The notes under the pieces are model-generated. The model made no database searches, was not told where the DNA came from, and saw nothing but the letters and a program-made list of their open reading frames with translations. A program made the position numbers and the translations under genes. Below are positions 43,445 to 51,944 of a DNA stretch of 64,000 nucleotides, one piece after another. The first letter of the stretch is position 1. Every line of letters begins with the position of its first letter. The DNA is from Bryobacterales bacterium (GTDB lineage Bacteria; Acidobacteriota; Terriglobia; Bryobacterales; Bryobacteraceae), in the NCBI GenBank assembly GCA_003164035.1, contig PLRS01000074.1:44655-108654 (forward strand), given 5' to 3'.

Positions 43445-44119
43445 CTACGGTCGCGGCTCGGTCCAGAAGAGCTCGGCGTCGGAGCGCCGGACGTAGTTGG
43501 CGTCCAGGGCCGCCGGGTCGGAAGCCGTGCCGGCCTCGAGACGGGCGAGAGCGAGCATGGCAATGGCGGCGGCCTGAGCGCGGGGCGCGGTCGCCACGGT
43601 GGCGTGCGGCGGCAGGGGAAGCGCCGGCTCCTGGCCTTCGATGCGAATAAACTGGACGCCAGTGGGAAGCGTGGGCAGCCAGGCTGCGAGCGCAATCACC
43701 ACCTCCTCCGCAATCAGGCGGCCGGAGGAATCGTAGACGGCGCCGTAGATCTGGCCGCGGCGGGCGTCGAGCACGGGAGCGCGCAGCGGGGCCTGACCAA
43801 ACGTGGCCAGGGCTGCCAAGCTGGAGACTCCCACGGCGGGCTTCGCCAGAGCCTCCGCCAGGCCCTTCACGCAGGCCAAACCGACGCGGACGCCGGTGAA
43901 CGAACCGGGCCCGGAAGCCGCCGCAAAACAATCCACGGCGGCGATACTCAATCCGTGGCGCGACAGAAGCGCACCGATGGCGTTGTGGATGACGTGGGCG
44001 AATCCGGCGGGAGAAGCGAGGCCGATCTCCTCCAGTATCCGGCCGCCGCGGGCCAACGCCATGCTGGCATCGTCGCGGGTGGTGTCGAGTGCGAGAATCA
44101 GGGGAGAAGCTTTCAGCAT
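43445..44119 (-). CDS. tsaB: tRNA threonylcarbamoyladenosine biosynthesis protein TsaB
   Basis: 224 residues. The ASKHA N-terminus LILALDTTRDDASMAL, the segment ASGPGSFTGVRVGLACVKGLA and VSSLAALA are diagnostic for TsaB, the non-catalytic partner of TsaD in forming t6A37 in tRNA. DARRGQIYGAVYD is also conserved. It lacks the TsaD metal motif HxxxH, as expected. No tsaD or tsaE is nearby. Confidence 0.92.
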   Translation of the reverse strand: MLKASPLILALDTTRDDASMALARGGRILEEIGLASPAGFAHVIHNAIGALLSRHGLSIAAVDCFAAASGPGSFTGVRVGLACVKGLAEALAKPAVGVSSLAALATFGQAPLRAPVLDARRGQIYGAVYDSSGRLIAEEVVIALAAWLPTLPTGVQFIRIEGQEPALPLPPHATVATAPRAQAAAIAMLALARLEAGTASDPAALDANYVRRSDAELFWTEPRP

Positions 44120-44190
44120 TCAGCGATCCGCTTTCAGCTCCCTCGCGCGCATACTCCACGGTCTTGGCTGAAAGCTGAGTGCTGATGGCG
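44116..44190. repeat. Imperfect inverted repeat related to family E
   Basis: TTCAGC...CCGCTTTCAGC and GGCTGAAAGCTGAGTGCTG face each other. The AGCTTTCAGC core is shared with the 12836-12892 element. It fills the gap between two minus-strand genes. Confidence 0.5.
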
Positions 44191-44202
44191 GACAGCTTGT
44201 TC

Positions 44203-46023
44203 TCATCGATTCAGTCCGAATCCCTTGGGTGACATATAGACCGTGCCGTAGCCGTTGATGCCGTAGACGCGGAGCAGCAGGTTGGCCGGGTATTCGAGGG
44301 CCAAGCCGACGGGCGGATAAAAGGTGCCCTGCTGGGTGGTACCGAGGACCCGATAGCCCTGGTGAGCTTCGGTCACTTCGCAGGTCCAGAGCCAAAGCAT
44401 GTTGCGGGTGCCGCGACTGGCGTGCTTCAGCTTAACGGAGAAGTAGGCGGGCTTGCCGAGGGTGAGGTCGCCGGCGGGCGCATCGATTTCGAAGGGCACC
44501 TTTTCCGGATTGATCTGGATTTCCTGCACCGGCACATCGCGGGATTCGAACTTGTAGGAACGGTTCATGCTTTCGAGCGTGCCTTCGCGCACCAGGTGGA
44601 GCACCCAATCGTGAAAGCGGTCGGGCGGCTCGCCGACGAAGTGTTCGCCGCTGTATTTGCGTTTCTGGGTACTGCCATCGGCGGGGTCCATCCAGACGAC
44701 ATCGTAAGAATGGTGGGCGACGGTGAGCTCCACCGGTCCGGGCTTATCCACATAGACGATATATTCGACGTCGGGCAACGCCAGCGCGCGGCCGCCGTCA
44801 AGCTCGAAGTACGGTTCCAGGTCCCAGTGGCGGGTGCCGAGCAGGAAATCGAACCAGACGGTCATGGCCCTGGCGCCGGGCGAGGCGGCGTAGTCCGGTC
44901 CTTCGCCGGAGTTCTGATATACCGGGTATTGGCCGTTCATGGCGGCGTTCCAAAGGCGATGGCGGAATTCGGCGGGGTCGGCGTCGGAGGGGGAGGACTT
45001 CCCCGCCCCGCTGTTCTCGCGCCCCAGGCGGGCCACGGCGGGCTGCTGGTAAAGTTGGTGCTCGATTGCGCCGATAGAAGAGTCGGCGGTGCCGTAGCTG
45101 AGGAAATCCATCCAGCCGCCGTCGAGTAGCGGACCGGAGGTAATCTCGGCGCCGGTGGTAAGGGGGTGATGATAGCTGTCGAGCTGTTTGAGGGTGTTGC
45201 CGGTATCGTCCAGGATGGCGCGAGAGAGTTTGTCGTTCTCGAAAGTCGCGGCCAGCTCCCAGGTGACATTCATGGTGGCGTAGCGGCCGGTGAGGAATAG
45301 CAGAAAACGTCGGCGCGCGTCGGCGGTAGGCAGGGCGCGGGCCAGCGCACCGGCGCTCGATGCCAGCACCAGGTCGACCATGCCGCCCTTTTGATTCCAG
45401 TAACGCACGCGGGCGTCCAGGCGGGCGAAATGGCGAAGATCGGGAAGGCCGGCGGAAGAGAGAGCCGCGTCCGGGCTGTCCCCCAGCACCAGGCCGCGCA
45501 GGTGGTTGAATTTCTGCGCCAGGCGGGCGTCGGCCACGAGGCGGAATTCTTCGTCGCTCCAGAAGGCGAAGCGCGGTTCGGTGACGGCCATCCACAGATG
45601 CGGCAGGTTGCGGGCCCGGTAGGCCCAGTGATGGACGTTGGCCGGCGTGACGAAGCCGGGGGAATCGGAAGCCGCGGCCATGAATGCGCCGGTCTGGCCA
45701 TTCCAGGCGGCAATATTGCTGGTCAGGCGATATTCCCAACGCCCGGCTTCGGTGGGCGCGAAGCGGAGCACCATGCGGCGCCCGCCGTCCCAAAATGCCG
45801 GGATCGCGTAGGTGCGCATATTGGGCGAGCGCAACTCGGCCTTGAGGTCGACCGAGGTATACGGATCGGGATGCGAGGCGGCATCGGGACCGGCAAGTTC
45901 CAGAACCACGTCGCAGGTGGAATAGGCCGGGATCTGGTCGCAGGGTGACGCGGCAGGAGGAGCGGTTTGCGGGTTGAGGGTCAGCGGCGCGACCACGAGG
46001 AGTATCGCCCACGCCAGGCGCAT
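44203..46023 (-). CDS. Exported DUF5060/DUF4038-like putative glycoside hydrolase
   Basis: 606 residues from ATG 46023. A signal peptide (MRLAWAILLVVAPLTLNPQT) precedes a beta-sandwich DUF5060 domain (about 30-120; LRSPNMRTYAIPAFWDGG, RFAPTEAGRWEYRLTSN), then a TIM-barrel-like region with FLTGRYATMNVTWELAATFEN and WMDFLSYGTADS, and a C-terminal domain with VEYIVYVDKPGPVELTV. This order is seen in putative glycosidases of the DUF4038/apiosidase type. The acid in TWELAATFE is a plausible catalytic Glu. The frame is open to 46134, but only 46023 gives a clean signal peptide. Confidence 0.75.
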   Translation of the reverse strand: MRLAWAILLVVAPLTLNPQTAPPAASPCDQIPAYSTCDVVLELAGPDAASHPDPYTSVDLKAELRSPNMRTYAIPAFWDGGRRMVLRFAPTEAGRWEYRLTSNIAAWNGQTGAFMAAASDSPGFVTPANVHHWAYRARNLPHLWMAVTEPRFAFWSDEEFRLVADARLAQKFNHLRGLVLGDSPDAALSSAGLPDLRHFARLDARVRYWNQKGGMVDLVLASSAGALARALPTADARRRFLLFLTGRYATMNVTWELAATFENDKLSRAILDDTGNTLKQLDSYHHPLTTGAEITSGPLLDGGWMDFLSYGTADSSIGAIEHQLYQQPAVARLGRENSGAGKSSPSDADPAEFRHRLWNAAMNGQYPVYQNSGEGPDYAASPGARAMTVWFDFLLGTRHWDLEPYFELDGGRALALPDVEYIVYVDKPGPVELTVAHHSYDVVWMDPADGSTQKRKYSGEHFVGEPPDRFHDWVLHLVREGTLESMNRSYKFESRDVPVQEIQINPEKVPFEIDAPAGDLTLGKPAYFSVKLKHASRGTRNMLWLWTCEVTEAHQGYRVLGTTQQGTFYPPVGLALEYPANLLLRVYGINGYGTVYMSPKGFGLNR

Positions 46024-46058
46024 AGAATTCCAGTGTGGCACAAGGGCGGAATCGCCCC

Positions 46059-46099
46059 AAAAAAAATCCGGCGGCCGCTCGGAGGATAACAGCCGCCGG
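46059..46099 (-). terminator. Rho-independent terminator downstream of glmM
   Basis: On the minus strand a perfect 8-bp GC stem (CCGGCGGC / GCCGCCGG, loop of 16) is followed after one A by eight T. It lies about 150 bases beyond the glmM stop and before the DUF5060 gene, separating the two transcripts. Confidence 0.75.
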
Positions 46100-46251
46100 T
46101 GGGCCCACGGAACATTACTGTTCCGGGAGGCCAATCGTCAGAAACGCTCTCAAGTATTAAGACGATGTGACAGGTACTAAGGTTTCTACCGAGGCCCCAA
46201 AAACTGTGTTCTGCCAAAGTCCGTGGAAAAAATATCCCAACGGCCGCTCGT

Positions 46252-47604
46252 TCAGGCTCCCATCTCTTGGCGGATGGCGGCTGCTATCGATTCCGTAAAC
46301 TGTTCCACCCGTTCGAGATCCGGTCCCTCTACCATGACTCTAGCGAGCGGTTCGGTGCCTGAAAAACGGACCAGCACGCGTCCCGCACCAGCAAATGCAG
46401 CCTCCACGGCACGGATCTCCCGCGCCACCGCGGGAAGTTCGGTCAATTCCTTCTTTTCCCTAACTCTAACGTTAATGAGCTTCTGTGGGTAGATTACCAG
46501 ATCCGCTGTCATTCGTTCCAAATCGTATTCAAACGATTGGGATATTTCTAACAGTTTCAGGGCCGTGAGAAGGCCATCCCCGGTGGTAGCGCAATCGCGA
46601 AAGATGATGTGGCCGGATTGCTCGCCGCCCAGGATGGCACCTATAACTACCATTTCTTCCAGGACGTATTTATCGCCGACCGGCGTGCGAAGCATGCGAA
46701 TGCCGTCGGCTGCCAGTGCCCGTTCCAAGCCGAGGTTGGACATCACGGTTGCCACCACCAGGTCGCCGGGCAGTTTTCCCTGCGCGCGCAGGGCGCGGGC
46801 GGCAGCCAGCAGCACGGTGTCGCCGTTCAGAATCTTGCCTCGGGAGGAAACGAAAATGGCGCGGTCGGCATCGCCGTCGAAAGCCACCCCGCAATCGGCG
46901 CCAGCTTCCAGCACCACCTGGCGGAGGGGCTCGACGCAGGTGGCGCCGCAATTCAGGTTTATGTTCCGGCCGTTGGGTTCGGCGGCGAAGGCCGTGACGC
47001 GGGCGCCCAGGCGGGTGAAAAGCTCCGGACCGAGCCGGTAAGCCGCGCCGTTGCCGCAGTCGAGCGCCACGTGAAGCCCCTCAAAACGAACCTTCGGGAT
47101 GGATTCCAGCCAGGCGAGATACTGGCCGTCGAGGGCGGGGTCGGCATCGAGCGCCGAGGACCGGGGGGAGAGGCTCCCGCGCAAGCGGAAGATCTCCTGT
47201 TCGATGCGGTGTTCCTCCGCATCGGGGAGCTTGAAACCACTATGGTCGAAAACCTTGATCCCGTTATCGCGGTAAGGGTTGTGCGAGGCGGAGATCATGA
47301 CGCCCGCGGCGAACGGTCCGCTGCGCGTCAGGTACGCCACGGCGGGCGTGGTGGTCACACCGGCAAAACGCGCGCCAACACCAGCAGCGGCAAGGCCGCC
47401 GGCGACCAACCCGGCCAGCCATGCGCCCGACTCCCGCGTGTCGGCGCCGATGACGATCTCCGGGGCCGGCCGGCCGGCCGCCGCTTCCCGGCCCAAAGCC
47501 ACTCCAAACGCGTAAACCGTCGCCTGGTCGAGCGGCGGCGAGCCGGCGACACCGCGGATCCCGTCGGTGCCGAAGAGTTCCTTTGCCAAACGCGTTTCCT
47601 CCAA
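46252..47604 (-). CDS. glmM: Phosphoglucosamine mutase
   Basis: 450 residues, the normal GlmM length. It interconverts glucosamine-6-phosphate and glucosamine-1-phosphate for UDP-GlcNAc synthesis. Signatures are LFGTDGIRG at the N-terminus, the phosphoserine loop ISASHNPYRDNGIK with S107, the metal loop FDGDADR, the sugar-binding GGEQSGH and the phosphate-binding RFSGTEP. GlmM has GEQSGH rather than the GEMSGH of phosphomannomutases, supporting the assignment. Confidence 0.94.
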   Translation of the reverse strand: MEETRLAKELFGTDGIRGVAGSPPLDQATVYAFGVALGREAAAGRPAPEIVIGADTRESGAWLAGLVAGGLAAAGVGARFAGVTTTPAVAYLTRSGPFAAGVMISASHNPYRDNGIKVFDHSGFKLPDAEEHRIEQEIFRLRGSLSPRSSALDADPALDGQYLAWLESIPKVRFEGLHVALDCGNGAAYRLGPELFTRLGARVTAFAAEPNGRNINLNCGATCVEPLRQVVLEAGADCGVAFDGDADRAIFVSSRGKILNGDTVLLAAARALRAQGKLPGDLVVATVMSNLGLERALAADGIRMLRTPVGDKYVLEEMVVIGAILGGEQSGHIIFRDCATTGDGLLTALKLLEISQSFEYDLERMTADLVIYPQKLINVRVREKKELTELPAVAREIRAVEAAFAGAGRVLVRFSGTEPLARVMVEGPDLERVEQFTESIAAAIRQEMGA

Positions 47605-47756
47605 ACGATTCGTTCTCAGTTCGCAGTTATCCGTTATCGGTTATTTGCGCACACGCAGCGAACCAACCTATTCACAAGCGTAACAGCTTTCAGCCAGAGG
47701 GCATGGTGGCGCGGCTCTTGCGGGTGCGCGACAGGAAAGTGGAGGCTAACACGCGC

Positions 47757-48221
47757 CTAATAACCGGTCCGGTCGGTCTTGCGAAGCCAGGCGGCGAATG
47801 GGGCGCCGGCGTCCGGTTCCTGCACGCAAAACATGGGGATGGTGCGGGATGCGGCCGGCATTTCGATCTGGCGGTAGATGAAAGTGTCGTCGAATCCGGC
47901 CTGGGACGCCTGCTCATGGGTAGCGGCGAAGAAGACGCGGGCCGGGCGCGCCCAATAAATTGCGCCAAGGCACATGGGGCACGGCTCGCAGGAGGAGTAC
48001 AGGTCGCAGCCGGAAAGCTGAAAACTCCCCAGCGCCTTGCAGGCCTCGCGAATGACGACGACCTCGGCATGGGCGGTGGGGTCGTTAGCGCTAGTCACCT
48101 GGTTAGCGCCGGTAGCGACGACGGCTCCGTCCTTCGCCACCAGCGCGCCGAAAGGGCCGCCGCCGCGGCCGACGCTCGCAATCGCGAGTTCGATGGCTTG
48201 TTTGAGGAAAGCTGGATTCAT
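47757..48221 (-). CDS. Guanine deaminase (cytidine deaminase fold)
   Basis: 154 residues from ATG 48221, the size of the small Bacillus-type guanine deaminase. Zinc ligands and proton shuttle are H51 and E53 (TAHAEV) and C81/C84 (SCEPCPMC). The N-terminal GGGPFGALVAKDG and the C-terminal domain-swap-like tail ending in WLRKTDRTGY also fit. TadA-like activity is less likely given this tail. It would convert guanine to xanthine in purine salvage. Confidence 0.82.
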   Translation of the reverse strand: MNPAFLKQAIELAIASVGRGGGPFGALVAKDGAVVATGANQVTSANDPTAHAEVVVIREACKALGSFQLSGCDLYSSCEPCPMCLGAIYWARPARVFFAATHEQASQAGFDDTFIYRQIEMPAASRTIPMFCVQEPDAGAPFAAWLRKTDRTGY

Positions 48222-48258
48222 GCAGGGTTTCGCCGGGCGATCCAGCCGCACCAGCCGG

Positions 48259-48969
48259 CTATGGTTCGATCAACCCCGCACGGATAGCATAGCGCACCAT
48301 ACTGGCGGTTTCGTGTACGCCCAGTTTTTCCAGAATCCGGCTGCGGTGCGAATCGGCGGTCTTATAGCTGATGCCGAGATCGGTGGCGGCCTGCTTGGTG
48401 GATTTGCCGCTGGCAATCAGCACCAGCACTTGACGTTCTCTTTCGGTGAGCGAGAACACCATGCGCACGGACTCCGCGTCGGGGGTGAAGAACTCCCGCT
48501 TCCGCTCGGAGACATCCACCGCGGCGCCCATGAAACCGGCAAACCGGCTGTCCCCGTCAAACCGTGGAATTCCGGTGTTTTCGACCCAGCAATAGCCGCC
48601 GGATGCGCCAAGGAGGCGGTGTTCCAGGCGGAAAGGCTGGCGGGCCGTGAAGGCCTTCAAATAGGTTTCCACGCACAGGTCGCGATCGTCGGGATGAAGC
48701 CCTTCGGTCCAACCCTTTCCCACTTCCAGACTGTGACCTCGGCCGCGAAAGTCGAGCCAGGCACGGCTCAAGTAGGTGAATAATGCATCCGTACCCGACA
48801 TCCAGATCATCACCGGGATGGCGTCCGCTAAAGTCCGGAACCGATTCTCGGCCACATCGGCTTCCTGTTGATAAAAGGAGAGTTGCGCCTCCAACTCGGA
48901 AACCTTCCGCTGCAGCGCCAGAGATTCCTCGAAACCGTAACTGTTCGCCGGTCCGAAAGCAGTCATCAC
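48259..48969 (-). CDS. PAS-domain LuxR-type transcriptional regulator
   Basis: 236 residues. A short N-terminal coiled coil (about 15-40) leads to a PAS domain (about 42-155) with PVMIWMSGTDALFTYLSRAWLDF, LHPDDRD and the PAC motif GFMGAAVDVSERK. The C-terminal LuxR helix-turn-helix follows (LTERERQVLVLIASGKSTKQAATDLGIS). There is no receiver domain, so input is probably a small molecule or redox cofactor bound by PAS. A 9-bp inverted repeat lies 17 bases upstream of the start, suggesting autoregulation. Confidence 0.88.
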   Translation of the reverse strand: MMTAFGPANSYGFEESLALQRKVSELEAQLSFYQQEADVAENRFRTLADAIPVMIWMSGTDALFTYLSRAWLDFRGRGHSLEVGKGWTEGLHPDDRDLCVETYLKAFTARQPFRLEHRLLGASGGYCWVENTGIPRFDGDSRFAGFMGAAVDVSERKREFFTPDAESVRMVFSLTERERQVLVLIASGKSTKQAATDLGISYKTADSHRSRILEKLGVHETASMVRYAIRAGLIEP

Positions 48970-48985
48970 TGTTAATCATAGAACC

Positions 48986-49011
48986 ATTGGTACTGGACGT
49001 AAAGTACCAAT
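48986..49011. promoter_or_regulatory. Perfect 9-bp inverted repeat, candidate LuxR operator
   Basis: ATTGGTACT (48986-48994) and its complement AGTACCAAT (49003-49011), 8 bp apart, lie in the AT-rich intergenic region between the divergent PAS-LuxR and sigma factor genes. Symmetry and size fit a dimeric HTH regulator. Confidence 0.6.
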
Positions 49012-49118
49012 TTCTAGTAATTTAGGGTAACGCTCTAGGGTGAAGACCGGGCCGGGGTGCGGATTGTGGAACTTTGTGGGATTCGGCCACAATAGAAGAT
49101 ATAGAAAGTTTAACGTCA

Positions 49119-49727
49119 ATGCGTCCACCGGACACGGACGATGTACTGTTGGAGCGTCTGCGAGCGGGTGACGACGACGCCTTCCAGGTGTTATATCGCC
49201 GGCGTCAAGGGGCAATTTATCGGTTTGCCATGCACGTCACCGGCTCCTCGGCGGCGGCGGAGGACATTACCCAAGAGGTTTTTCTGACCTTGATCCGCGC
49301 CGCTTGCCGTTACGACCCGGAGCGCGGCACGCTGAACGGGTATCTGTTTGGCATCGCGCGGAAGCTGGTATTGCGCCATCTGGAGCGGGCACGCATGGAC
49401 GTGGCGCTGGATGGCGCCGGCGATGAGGGCACCGCGCCGCAGTTGGCGATTCATGACGACCCGGCCATGGCGATGGCCGACCGCGAACGGCTGGAAGCTT
49501 TGCGCCTGGCCGTGCATCGGCTGCCGCGGCGCTATCGCGAAGTGGTGGTGTTGTGCGATTTGGAAGAAGTGGATTATGCGGATGCGGCCGCCATCTTGGG
49601 ATGTCCGATCGGAACGGTGCGGTCGCGGCTGCATCGAGCCCGGGCATTGTTGTTTGAAAAACTCAGCCAGGAGAGGGCCGCGAGGGGGGAAATTAAGGAT
49701 CTAGACCCAGCCAGGTGCTGGATTTAA
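49119..49727 (+). CDS. ECF-type RNA polymerase sigma factor
   Basis: 202 residues. Region 2 covers about 15-85 (DAFQVLYRRRQGAIYRFAMHVTG, AEDITQEVFLTLIR) and region 4 about 130-185 (RLPRRYREVVVLCDLEEVDYADAAAILGCPIGTVRSRLHRAR). ATG 49119 is preferred over the TTG at 49074. The next gene, 12 bases downstream, is a likely anti-sigma factor, the usual pairing for group IV sigma factors. Confidence 0.9.
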   Translation: MRPPDTDDVLLERLRAGDDDAFQVLYRRRQGAIYRFAMHVTGSSAAAEDITQEVFLTLIRAACRYDPERGTLNGYLFGIARKLVLRHLERARMDVALDGAGDEGTAPQLAIHDDPAMAMADRERLEALRLAVHRLPRRYREVVVLCDLEEVDYADAAAILGCPIGTVRSRLHRARALLFEKLSQERAARGEIKDLDPARCWI

Positions 49728-49739
49728 CCAGGTGCATCG

Positions 49740-50327
49740 ATGAATTGCCGGCAATTCTTGAAAAGCATGGCGGACCCGGCTGCGACCGGGCCCTTGAGTG
49801 GCGAGCGCCTCACGCATGGGAGCGAATGCCCGGCGTGCGCGAATCGTTGGAAGATGGCCGAAGACCTCCGTGCGCTGGCGGCTCAAGAGCGAAAACGCGA
49901 GGCGCCGTCGCGGGTGGAAGCGTTCCTGATGGCCGAGTTCCGGCGCCGGCCGGTTCCGCTATCCAAACCGGTCGCCACTTGGCGTATGCCCGCGCTTTGG
50001 GCGGCGGCCGCGGGCCTGGTGCTGATGGCATCGGCATTGTGGCAGATACCCGGCCGGAATTCGCGTTTCGTAACAGCAGTGACTGGGCCGGCTGTTCAGA
50101 CCGCCGACGTGGATGACGCGGAAGACGCCAACGGGTTCATTCCGCTGCCCAACGCCGAGGCTTTGGAGCCAAACGGCGACGTCAACGTGGTGAGCGTGGA
50201 AGTGCCGCGGTCGGCGGTAGTGGCGGCCGGGATCTTGCTGGCCGACGATCGCGCATCGGAAATGGTGAAGGCGGACGTGATGTTGGGATCCGATGGATTG
50301 GCGCGGGCGATTCGGCTGGCAAACTGA
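49740..50327 (+). CDS. Putative zinc-finger anti-sigma factor
   Basis: 195 residues. The N-terminal part has Cys3 and the motif HGSECPACANRW (H-x3-C-x2-C), the ZAS zinc-binding pattern of anti-sigma factors. One transmembrane helix lies at about 83-102 (PALWAAAAGLVLMASALW). The extracytoplasmic part has no recognised domain. Its position directly after the sigma gene supports the role. The target regulon is unknown, although the secreted protein at 50389 may be in it. Confidence 0.72.
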   Translation: MNCRQFLKSMADPAATGPLSGERLTHGSECPACANRWKMAEDLRALAAQERKREAPSRVEAFLMAEFRRRPVPLSKPVATWRMPALWAAAAGLVLMASALWQIPGRNSRFVTAVTGPAVQTADVDDAEDANGFIPLPNAEALEPNGDVNVVSVEVPRSAVVAAGILLADDRASEMVKADVMLGSDGLARAIRLAN

Positions 50328-50332
50328 AGGTG

Positions 50333-50353
50333 AAGTTAGAAGTTAGAAGTTAG
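50333..50353. repeat. 7-bp tandem repeat AAGTTAG x3
   Basis: Three perfect copies of AAGTTAG directly after the anti-sigma gene, followed by a diverged AAGTCGG. Confidence 0.6.
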
Positions 50354-50388
50354 AAGTCGGGAACGTCGGAGTGATTTAGAGGAAGACG

Positions 50389-51153
50389 ATGCGGAGTTGG
50401 TTGCCTATCACGATGCTGCTCGGAGCCACGGCTTTGGCGGCTGCGCAGAACGGCCCTGCGCCCGAAGGCGGGTTTCCGGGCGGGCGCGGCGTTCGCTTCC
50501 TCGGTGCCGAAGCGGGCGTGCCGGCACGGGTTGTCAAGAACGCGCCCTATTCCGCCGATCTGATCACCGAAACCACCCAAATGCTGGCGGACGGCAATCG
50601 CCTGCACCAGACCACCACCGCCCGGGTCTACCGCGATAGCCAGGGTCGCACCCGCCGCGAGCAATCGCTCAGCGGTCTGGGAGCGTTGACCGGCCGCGCG
50701 CGCCTGCCGAGGGTGGTCTTCATCAACGATCCGGTGGCCGGCGTCAATTACGCGCTGAATCCGGAGGACCACACCGCCAGCAGGTCAGCCTGGATGCACC
50801 CGGCTTACGGCCGCGGCCTCCCGCCTCGGTTGCCGCGCCATGGCGACGACAAAGTGGAATCGCTGGGCGCCGAAACCATGGAAGGCGTCGCCGTGCGGGG
50901 TACCCGAACCACCACCACCATTCCGGCCGGCAGGATCGGCAACGAGCTGCCCCTCGTGGTGGTGACCGAAACCTGGTATTCCGCCGACCTCGATACGGCG
51001 ATTCTCACCCGCCGCAGCGATCCGCGCAGCGGCGAAACGGTCTCGCGCATGAGCAACCTCGTGCGCGCGGAACCGCCCGCGTCGCTGTTCCAATTGCCCG
51101 CGGATTTCAAAGTCGTGGATGCGCCACGTCCCGGGCGCTGGTCTTCCCCATAA
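50389..51153 (+). CDS. Secreted conserved hypothetical protein
   Basis: 254 residues with a signal peptide (MRSWLPITMLLGATALAAAQ). The mature part contains TQMLADGNRLHQTTTARVYRDSQGRTRREQ, a pattern seen repeatedly in Acidobacteriota proteins located near sigma/anti-sigma pairs. It is beta-rich, with TTTTIPAGRIGNELPLVVVTETWYS and FQLPADFKV at the end. The arrangement suggests a lipocalin- or LolA-like sandwich, but no function is established. Confidence 0.7.
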   Translation: MRSWLPITMLLGATALAAAQNGPAPEGGFPGGRGVRFLGAEAGVPARVVKNAPYSADLITETTQMLADGNRLHQTTTARVYRDSQGRTRREQSLSGLGALTGRARLPRVVFINDPVAGVNYALNPEDHTASRSAWMHPAYGRGLPPRLPRHGDDKVESLGAETMEGVAVRGTRTTTTIPAGRIGNELPLVVVTETWYSADLDTAILTRRSDPRSGETVSRMSNLVRAEPPASLFQLPADFKVVDAPRPGRWSSP

Positions 51154-51240
51154 GGGTCAATGCTGTTCACTTAACCGGTGGCGCAGGCTGTCAAGCCTAA
51201 TGCAAGATAGTTTTCACTTTGGCGCCGTTCCGCACAAATC

Positions 51241-51344
51241 GTGGGGCAGCCAATTCTGGCTGCAGCCGGCTTCCAGCCGGCTCTCGCCGGGATGGAAGAC
51301 CCGCCACGCCTCGAAAGAGCCGCGGGCAGAATTGCCCGCCCCAC
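51241..51344. repeat. Palindromic repeat family C (copy 2)
   Basis: 104 bp, begins GTGGGGCAGCCAATTCTGGC and ends GCCCGCCCCAC as in 38159-38279. A partial GTGGCGCAGGCTGTCAAGCC repeat, shared with 33552, sits just upstream (51178). Confidence 0.8.
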
Positions 51345-51373
51345 TTGTGCAGGGTCCTTGCCCGCGGGGAAAA

Positions 51374-51916
51374 CTATGCGCCGGTGGCTTTGGCCAACCT
51401 GGCGGCCGCGATGGCCTGGCCGACGTGCCGTTGGGTGTGCTCGGCGATGTGGGTGAGAAGGCCGATCACGGTGGCGGGCAAATGCTTACGCCCGACCCCG
51501 CGCGGTTCCGCCAAAGTGGCCGGGTCGATGCCGCGCAACACCGCTTCGGCGTTTGAGAACGCGCTGTCCAGCGCCGCCAGCAATTCATCTCGCGTGGGGC
51601 CGTGGGATTCCTTTTCCACGGAGATGGCGGCGATCTGCGCGGCGCTGAGATCTCCGCCCATCACGTAGGTCATGAGCCGCTCCACGCTGCCGGCGATGTG
51701 GCGCAGATGAAAGGCCACCGAACCGAAGCCGTAAGGGGTGGCGTAGAGCTGGGAAGGCGACAGCGCGCGGGTATGCTCCGCCAGGTCCTCACGCGCCTGC
51801 TGGAAGGAATAAACCAGCGGGGCGAGCAGCGGGTTCAGCCCCGCAATGGGCCCGCGCAGCCAGGGTTCGGGCTGGTGCGTCTCCGGCGCTTTGGGAGTCA
51901 TGCCCTCCATCTCCAT
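51374..51916 (-). CDS. DinB-superfamily protein
   Basis: 180 residues from ATG 51916 (51910 and 51901 are alternatives). The four-helix DinB/YfiT fold is indicated by FHLRHIAGSVERLMTYV and THIAEHTQRHVGQAI, whose His residues form the usual metal triad. Related proteins are thiol-dependent S-transferases or of unknown function. It lies just downstream of the PQQ dehydrogenase gene on the same strand. Confidence 0.78.
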   Translation of the reverse strand: MEMEGMTPKAPETHQPEPWLRGPIAGLNPLLAPLVYSFQQAREDLAEHTRALSPSQLYATPYGFGSVAFHLRHIAGSVERLMTYVMGGDLSAAQIAAISVEKESHGPTRDELLAALDSAFSNAEAVLRGIDPATLAEPRGVGRKHLPATVIGLLTHIAEHTQRHVGQAIAAARLAKATGA

Positions 51917-51944
51917 GATACGGCTGGTCGCGGCTCTGACTTGC

